Shown here: positions 1 through 2,846 of the stretch, one piece after another
How positions within the stretch are numbered: the first letter of the stretch is position 1
Layout: every line of letters begins with the position of its first letter
NCBI GenBank assembly: GCA_945639745.1
Contig: CALZEK010000109.1
Coordinates: 1 to 5,384 of the forward strand
Length of the DNA stretch: 5,384 bases
Origin: an uncultured Bacillaceae bacterium
Lineage (GTDB): Bacteria; Bacillota; Bacilli; Bacillales; Amphibacillaceae
Direction of reading: 5' to 3'
Notes under the pieces: model-generated
Told to the model about the DNA's origin: nothing
What the model saw: only the letters and a program-made list of their open reading frames with translations
Database searches by the model: none
Position numbers and translations under genes: made by a program

Positions 1-365
1 ATGCACTAAATTTTATAGTCTTTAATTTAACACACACTATATTGTAGGTCAAACGTATTCAACCACCATATATCGTATGTGGAATGTTTTTTAACAAGAA
101 ACGTTGTATGATTGGTTTTGTGAGGGTTACAGATTTATATAAAAACACTAATGTATTTTATGGACGGAATGTAAAACAAATTTCTTACAACAGTCTTGAA
201 TATTTAGTTTTTTCTATCAACTACTTTATTATTGACAGGTACTAGTAAGATAACCCTCAAAAAAATTTGACAAAAGTGTAATGCTTTTTCAAAACTATGC
301 TTTCTATCTACATATGACAGTATTTGACAATATAACCTTTAGTGAGTGTTAAATTATGAGTAACA
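1..365. other. Left intergenic stretch without a recognisable gene
   Basis: Stops are frequent in all frames and I see no start with a ribosome binding site and a protein-like translation. The hexamer TTGACA, identical to a -35 box, occurs at 232-237, 267-272 and 324-329, the last two inside the repeated 9-mer ATTTGACAA. None has a good -10 box at 16-18 bp, and any rightward transcript from them would soon meet the terminator at 366-399. On the minus strand TTGAAT (57-62) and TATAGT (36-41) are 15 bp apart and could be a weak promoter for a leftward gene outside the window. The stretch also contains the inverted repeat listed separately. A small RNA cannot be ruled out. Confidence 0.5.
121..259. 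repeat. Long-range 9-bp inverted repeat enclosing 121 bp
   Basis: TGAGGGTTA at 121-129 and its exact reverse complement TAACCCTCA at 251-259 bracket 121 bp. After one mismatch the pairing continues with TTTT (116-119) against AAAA (261-264). The enclosed DNA is AT-rich and non-coding. This could be the closing stem of a structured RNA, the ends of a small non-autonomous mobile element, or chance. I see no clear target-site duplication and do not recognise the ends as those of a known IS family. Confidence 0.3.
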
Positions 366-399
366 AAAATCCACACCTATAACCATTGGTGTGGATTTT
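366..399. terminator. Bidirectional intrinsic terminator downstream of csbD
   Basis: AAAATCCACACC (366-377) and GGTGTGGATTTT (388-399) form a perfect 12-bp stem with a 10-base loop. Read leftward, the stem is followed by a run of five T (A at 365-369 on the + strand), as expected for the end of the csbD transcript, whose stop codon is 36 bases away. Read rightward it ends in TTTTC and could also stop transcripts entering from the left. Confidence 0.9.
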
Positions 400-435
400 C
401 ATTTAATATTAGTAGTTGTATAGCTCTGAAGCGAC

Positions 436-627
436 TTAACGTTTGCGATCGTGTTCGTCTACTTTTTTATTGACTTTGTCTGCTACCTCATCCGTCATTT
501 CTTTTCCTTTTTCTTTCGCTTCTCCAACTTTTTGTTGAGCTTTTCCTTTTAGTTCTTGTTTTTCATCGTCTGTTAATTTACCCACTGCTTCATTTACTTT
601 ACCTTTTATTTTGTCTTTGTTCGTCAT
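436..627 (-). CDS. csbD: CsbD family small stress protein
   Basis: This encodes a 63-residue, very hydrophilic protein of the CsbD family (Pfam CsbD-like), cytosolic proteins of unknown biochemical role that are induced by general stress in many bacteria. In Bacillus subtilis csbD belongs to the sigma-B regulon. The translation begins MTNKDKIKGKVNEAVGKLT, matching the family signature of an early KGK/NEAxGK segment followed by a second GKAQQKVGEAK segment, so the usual two related halves are visible. It is rich in Lys, Glu and Asp and has no Cys, Trp, Tyr or Phe, which suggests a disordered or helix-forming, LEA-like protein. The start is supported by AAGGAGGA (634-641 on the minus strand), six bases before the ATG. 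It is monocistronic, between its own promoter candidate and the 366-399 terminator. The family is sure; the function is not known. Confidence 0.93.
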   Translation of the reverse strand: MTNKDKIKGKVNEAVGKLTDDEKQELKGKAQQKVGEAKEKGKEMTDEVADKVNKKVDEHDRKR

Positions 628-659
628 ACATATTCCTCCTTTAATTACTATATTCTTAC

Positions 660-686
660 TTTATAGGAAATTTCCGGTATACTCAA
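660..686 (-). promoter_or_regulatory. Candidate csbD promoter with internal palindrome
   Basis: On the minus strand TTGAGT (681-686) lies 15 bp upstream of TATAAA (660-665), with the csbD ribosome binding site about 20 bases further on. The spacer is shorter than the usual 17 bp, so this is a weak or regulated sigma-A promoter at best. The spacer contains the perfect palindrome GGAAATTTCC (666-675), a possible operator. I see no sigma-B type promoter (GTTT ... GGGTAT). Confidence 0.4.
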
Positions 687-771
687 GTAATACGTTTAGG
701 TGAGAATGGCCATAAGAATAGTCGTTTTGTATGCTAGAAAATGCGAATGCCGTCTCAAAAGTAAAGTATAA

Positions 772-805
772 AAAAATCCTTACTGAACATGCAGTAAGGA
801 TTTTT
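772..805 (-). terminator. Intrinsic terminator of nox
   Basis: AAAAATCCTTACTG (772-785) and CAGTAAGGATTTTT (792-805) form a perfect 14-bp stem with a six-base loop. Read leftward it lies 30 bases after the nox stop codon and is followed by a run of seven T (A at 770-776 on the + strand). It separates nox from csbD, so the two same-direction genes are probably separate transcripts. Confidence 0.93.
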
Positions 806-835
806 GACTAATTAAGATTATTTAGTTGCTTGAAA

Positions 836-2194
836 TTAAAACAGCATTTTTGTTGAACCGTATGTTTGACCTTGTGCTTTCATTGCAAGAACATTTAAGA
901 AATGCCATGGACGACTAAATCCTGGTTGGAAGAAGAAGTCTGCTTGGGCTAAGTCTGTTAAAGTCATTTTAGCTGTTACGGCTAATGACATAGTATTAGC
1001 TGCTTGCGTGATATCTTCTTTAGACAAGAATTGTGCTCCAAGAATAACTTCAGTATCTGCATTGTAGAAAATTTTCATTTCTACTGTGTTGTCTTCATTA
1101 TTCATAAAGTCCGGACGAATTTTTTCTTCGCAGTAGAACGATTTAACTTCGCCATCGTATGTATGGATAGTCGAATCTTTGATTCCTGTCGTTGCAAATT
1201 TTAAATCAAAGAAAGCTAAACCAGAGGTTCCATTCACACCTGGTGCTTTTACTTTTCCACCAAGGGCATTTTTCGCTGCAGTTACGCCTTGTTTTCTAGC
1301 ATTTGTTGCTAAACCAATATTCATATCATTGCCTGTTGCGTTGAAGTGTAGGTATGTCGCATCTCCACCAGCGTATACATCTTTAGCGGATGTTTCTAGA
1401 TAGTCATTTGTTAGAACAAAGCCTTTTTCATCGACTTTTAATGCGTCTTTTAACCAAGCTGTATCAGGCTTAACACCACAAGCCATAATAATAGTGTCTG
1501 CTTCGTATTCTCCGTGGTCGGTAACTAGGCCAGTCACCACACCATTTTCAGATAATACTTCTTGTGCAAATTCTTTACCTTTAAAGATTAAGCCTTTTTT
1601 CTCAGCTTCTTCAGAAAGACTTGTATAAAATTCTTCATCTAAATAAGTAGGTAAGAAGCGATCGACCGCATCAAGAACAGTTACTTCTTGCCCATTTCGT
1701 GCAAAAGCTTCTGCAACTTCAATACCAATATAACCTGCACCAATGACGATTACTTTTTTAGCGTCCGCCATACGAGCTTTAACGATTTCAGCATCATCTC
1801 GTCCACGGAAAGTATAGACGTGCTCCATATCTTTGCCTGGAATATTCAGACGAGGTGCATATCCACCAGGAGATAATAGCAATTTGTCATAGCTTGCTGC
1901 TTCTTCTCCTTGATCTGTTTTCACCGTAATGGTTTTTTCTTCTGGATCCAAACCGACGACGTCACTATTTAAATGAATATTAATTCCTTGTTTTATGTAA
2001 GAATCTTCATTTGCATAGTGAATCTCATCTGGAGATTGAGCGATTCCTTCTAAGTAAGATTGCGCTCCACAACTCATAAATGATGCTTTATCTCCACGTT
2101 CGTATAAATGAATCTCAGCTTTAGGTTCAGCTTCTAAAATCGTTTGAACTGCTTCATAACCAAAGTGAGACGAGCCTACAATGACATATTTCAT
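836..2194 (-). CDS. nox: NADH oxidase, probably water-forming (FAD-dependent, NOX-2 type)
   Basis: The 452-residue protein belongs to the pyridine nucleotide-disulfide oxidoreductase group with one redox cysteine, which in lactic acid bacteria oxidises NADH with O2, mostly to water. It regenerates NAD+ and removes oxygen in the cytosol. The N-terminal FAD-binding fold reads VIVGSSHFG (residues 4-12), with His10 in the place typical of Nox/Npr. The active-site Cys42 lies in MSCG and would cycle through a sulfenic acid. The NADH-binding fold has GAGYIG (152-157), with Asp175 at the end of the second strand, favouring NADH over NADPH. The second FAD motif is YAGGDA (274-279). The C-terminal dimer domain ends with FFFQPGF and RPWHFLN, typical of the family. 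Length is normal (about 445-460). The start follows AAGGA (2202-2206) at seven bases. It is monocistronic. A CoA-disulfide reductase or NADH peroxidase is a less likely alternative; water versus peroxide as product is inferred from the family. Confidence 0.92.
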   Translation of the reverse strand: MKYVIVGSSHFGYEAVQTILEAEPKAEIHLYERGDKASFMSCGAQSYLEGIAQSPDEIHYANEDSYIKQGINIHLNSDVVGLDPEEKTITVKTDQGEEAASYDKLLLSPGGYAPRLNIPGKDMEHVYTFRGRDDAEIVKARMADAKKVIVIGAGYIGIEVAEAFARNGQEVTVLDAVDRFLPTYLDEEFYTSLSEEAEKKGLIFKGKEFAQEVLSENGVVTGLVTDHGEYEADTIIMACGVKPDTAWLKDALKVDEKGFVLTNDYLETSAKDVYAGGDATYLHFNATGNDMNIGLATNARKQGVTAAKNALGGKVKAPGVNGTSGLAFFDLKFATTGIKDSTIHTYDGEVKSFYCEEKIRPDFMNNEDNTVEMKIFYNADTEVILGAQFLSKEDITQAANTMSLAVTAKMTLTDLAQADFFFQPGFSRPWHFLNVLAMKAQGQTYGSTKMLF

Positions 2195-2240
2195 TTAAAA
2201 ATCCTTCTCTCTTCAAAGTAATTTTCTGTTTGATTTGATT

Positions 2241-2256
2241 GGTTAATTAGTTAACC
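2241..2256. promoter_or_regulatory. Inverted repeat, candidate operator of nox (AdcR/ZitR-like)
   Basis: GGTTAATTAGTTAACC has perfect six-base arms (GGTTAA / TTAACC) around four bases. It begins about where nox transcription should start, just downstream of the -10 box, a classical place for a repressor. The core TTAATTAGTTAA differs in one position from TTAACYRGTTAA, the known motif of the zinc-sensing MarR-family regulators AdcR and ZitR of streptococci and lactococci. The repressor's identity is inference; another MarR-type regulator is equally possible. Confidence 0.45.
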
Positions 2257-2262
2257 TGATAT

Positions 2263-2291
2263 ATCGTACCAAGAAAAGTAACATAGCTCAA
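2263..2291 (-). promoter_or_regulatory. Candidate nox promoter
   Basis: On the minus strand TTGAGC (2286-2291) and TACGAT (2263-2268) are separated by exactly 17 bp and match sigma-A boxes at four of six positions each. Transcription would start near 2256, giving a leader of about 60 bases that contains the inverted repeat at 2241-2256 and the ribosome binding site at 2202-2206. Confidence 0.5.
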
Positions 2292-2356
2292 TTTTTTGAA
2301 TCTATTTACAAACTTTTGTTCTTTTTGGATAATTATTAGGAATAGGTTAGTAAAAT

Positions 2357-2385
2357 TTGTTTATCGAAGGTATACCTGTTATAAT
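2357..2385 (+). promoter_or_regulatory. mgtA leader promoter with extended -10
   Basis: A perfect TATAAT (2380-2385) is preceded by TG at 2377-2378, forming an extended -10 box. TTGTTT (2357-2362) stands 17 bp upstream as a weaker -35. The predicted start, near 2392, is about 18 bases before the M-box aptamer, as expected for a riboswitch-controlled transcript. It lies back to back with the nox promoter without overlapping it. Confidence 0.7.
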
Positions 2386-2409
2386 TTTAAGTGAATCAAA
2401 AAACTTAAT

Positions 2410-2573
2410 ATGATTTGTTAGGCAGAGGCTCCTATACAAACACAGGCTACTGCCCAGGAACGTCTAGAGACGCCAACGGGTATAACAGAAATTTTCGATG
2501 TAAGGAATTTTTTAACGTAGCTAACATGTATATGTTTACGTTGTATAGTGCTGAAACTCCACGAAAAAATCAT
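2410..2573 (+). promoter_or_regulatory. M-box (ykoK-type) magnesium riboswitch aptamer
   Basis: This RNA senses Mg2+ directly and controls magnesium transporter genes in many Firmicutes. The signature stretches are present in order: GTTAGGCAGAGGCTCCTAT (2417-2435), GGCTACTGCCCAG (2445-2457), the CGTC-TAGA-GACG hairpin (2461-2472), GCCAACGGGT, then AGTGCTGAAACTCCACGA near the 3' end (2548-2564). The closing P1 helix is ATGATTT (2410-2416) with AAATCAT (2567-2573), seven perfect pairs. The variable arm forms AACGTA/TACGTT (2514-2519/2537-2542) with an inner ACAT/ATGT stem. The aptamer is followed by an intrinsic terminator and by mgtA. By analogy with the B. subtilis mgtE M-box, bound Mg2+ favours P1 and termination, and low Mg2+ permits read-through. 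I did not resolve the antiterminator pairing with confidence. Confidence 0.95.
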
Positions 2574-2574
2574 C

Positions 2575-2597
2575 AAGTATACTATCAGTATGCTTTT
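2575..2597 (+). promoter_or_regulatory. Hairpin just after the M-box, terminator-like
   Basis: AAGTATAC (2575-2582) pairs with GTATGCTT (2588-2595), eight pairs including one G-U, around the loop TATCA, and is followed by TTATTT. It starts directly after the P1 helix. It may be part of the switching region, a weak first terminator, or a spacer hairpin. It is AT-rich and weaker than the hairpin at 2622-2648. Confidence 0.4.
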
Positions 2598-2621
2598 ATT
2601 TAGTGGATATTTTTAAAACAG

Positions 2622-2652
2622 AGCTCTCACTGTCTATCGGTGGGAGCTTTTT
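2622..2652 (+). terminator. Riboswitch-controlled intrinsic terminator
   Basis: AGCTCTCACTG (2622-2632) pairs with CGGTGGGAGCT (2638-2648) over 11 pairs, two of them G-U, with loop TCTAT, and runs into TTTTT (2648-2652). It lies about 50 bases after the M-box aptamer and about 195 bases before mgtA, making it the expression platform of the magnesium switch. Confidence 0.9.
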
Positions 2653-2703
2653 ATATTTTCTAGCAAGTCTTTATTTTAATGATTAAAATAAGGAGGTATC
2701 AAA

Positions 2704-2730
2704 ATGATAAAAAGGTACATTTTAATTTAG
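2704..2730 (+). CDS. Possible 8-codon leader peptide between M-box terminator and mgtA
   Basis: ATG at 2704 is preceded by TAAGGAGG (2689-2696) at seven bases, a stronger Shine-Dalgarno than that of mgtA itself. The zero-frame product is MIKRYILI followed by TAG. It has no Pro or acidic run of the type used by the enterobacterial mgtL leader, so a stalling mechanism is not evident. It would be translated only when the M-box lets transcription pass. The strong ribosome site is directly seen; that it is used, and to what purpose, is inference. It may be only the start of the longer shifted frame described in the next entry. Confidence 0.4.
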   Translation: MIKRYILI

Positions 2731-2798
2731 CAGAAAAAATTAGTAACGAAGTAATCAAATTCTTCTTATGTATTATTTCTAGAGTGTTAGGTGGCTGA
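2704..2798 (+). pseudogene. Micro-ORF interrupted by a -1 frame change (31 residues if restored)
   Basis: The zero frame from ATG 2704 stops at 2730, but a -1 shift in the A5 run (2709-2713), or one extra A there, joins it to an open frame reaching TGA at 2796-2798. The joined 31-residue product begins MIKKVHFNLAEKI and ends IKFFLCIISRVLGG: a polar N-terminal half and a hydrophobic/amphipathic C-terminal half. P-site AAA could slip onto AAA one base back, and the next zero-frame codon, AGG, is probably rare and could pause the ribosome. It is not a full classical A AAA AAG heptamer. It may be a programmed frameshift, a gene broken by one base, a sequencing error in the A run, or chance. I do not recognise the peptide. 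Its size and place recall MgtS/MgtR-type small proteins that act on MgtA/MgtC in enterobacteria, but there is no evident similarity. Confidence 0.35.
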
Positions 2799-2827
2799 AG
2801 ACACCTATCATAATACTAGATATGATA
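2788..2827 (+). promoter_or_regulatory. Two overlapping hairpins between micro-ORF and mgtA
   Basis: TAGGTG (2788-2793) pairs with CACCTA (2802-2807). After a G-A mismatch, C2795-G2800 closes a TGAA loop (2796-2799) that holds the stop codon of the shifted micro-ORF. A second perfect stem, TATCATA (2806-2812) with TATGATA (2821-2827), shares two bases with the first and ends five bases before the mgtA ribosome binding site. Neither has a T run, so they are not terminators. A role in coupling micro-ORF and mgtA translation is speculative. Confidence 0.3.
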
Positions 2828-2846
2828 AAAGAAGGGAATGGAGAGA

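Noticed and set aside
706..713. ATGGCCAT palindrome between csbD and nox
   Set aside because: Eight-base palindromes occur by chance at this length, and it has no clear relation to a promoter box.
1004..1876. Several open frames of 60-75 codons on the + strand across 1004-1876
   Set aside because: They lie antisense inside nox, lack ribosome binding sites and have Cys/Phe/Ser-rich translations typical of antisense shadows.
2195..2410. Rex-type operator (TTGTGA ... TCACAA) for nox
   Set aside because: No such pair is present upstream of nox; only the GGTTAA/TTAACC repeat was found.
2415..2603. A 62-codon ORF on the + strand at 2415-2603
   Set aside because: It coincides with the M-box aptamer, whose conserved RNA motifs explain the sequence; it has no ribosome binding site.
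2679..2798. A continuous 39-codon ORF from ATG 2679 in the same frame as the shifted micro-ORF
   Set aside because: There is no ribosome binding site upstream of 2679. The strong AAGGAGG lies inside this ORF and clearly serves ATG 2704 in another frame. It remains a minor alternative for expressing the shifted frame.
2838..2846. Alternative mgtA start at the in-frame ATG 2838
   Set aside because: The AAGGGA box would be almost adjacent to this ATG, whereas ATG 2847 has it at a normal nine-base distance.
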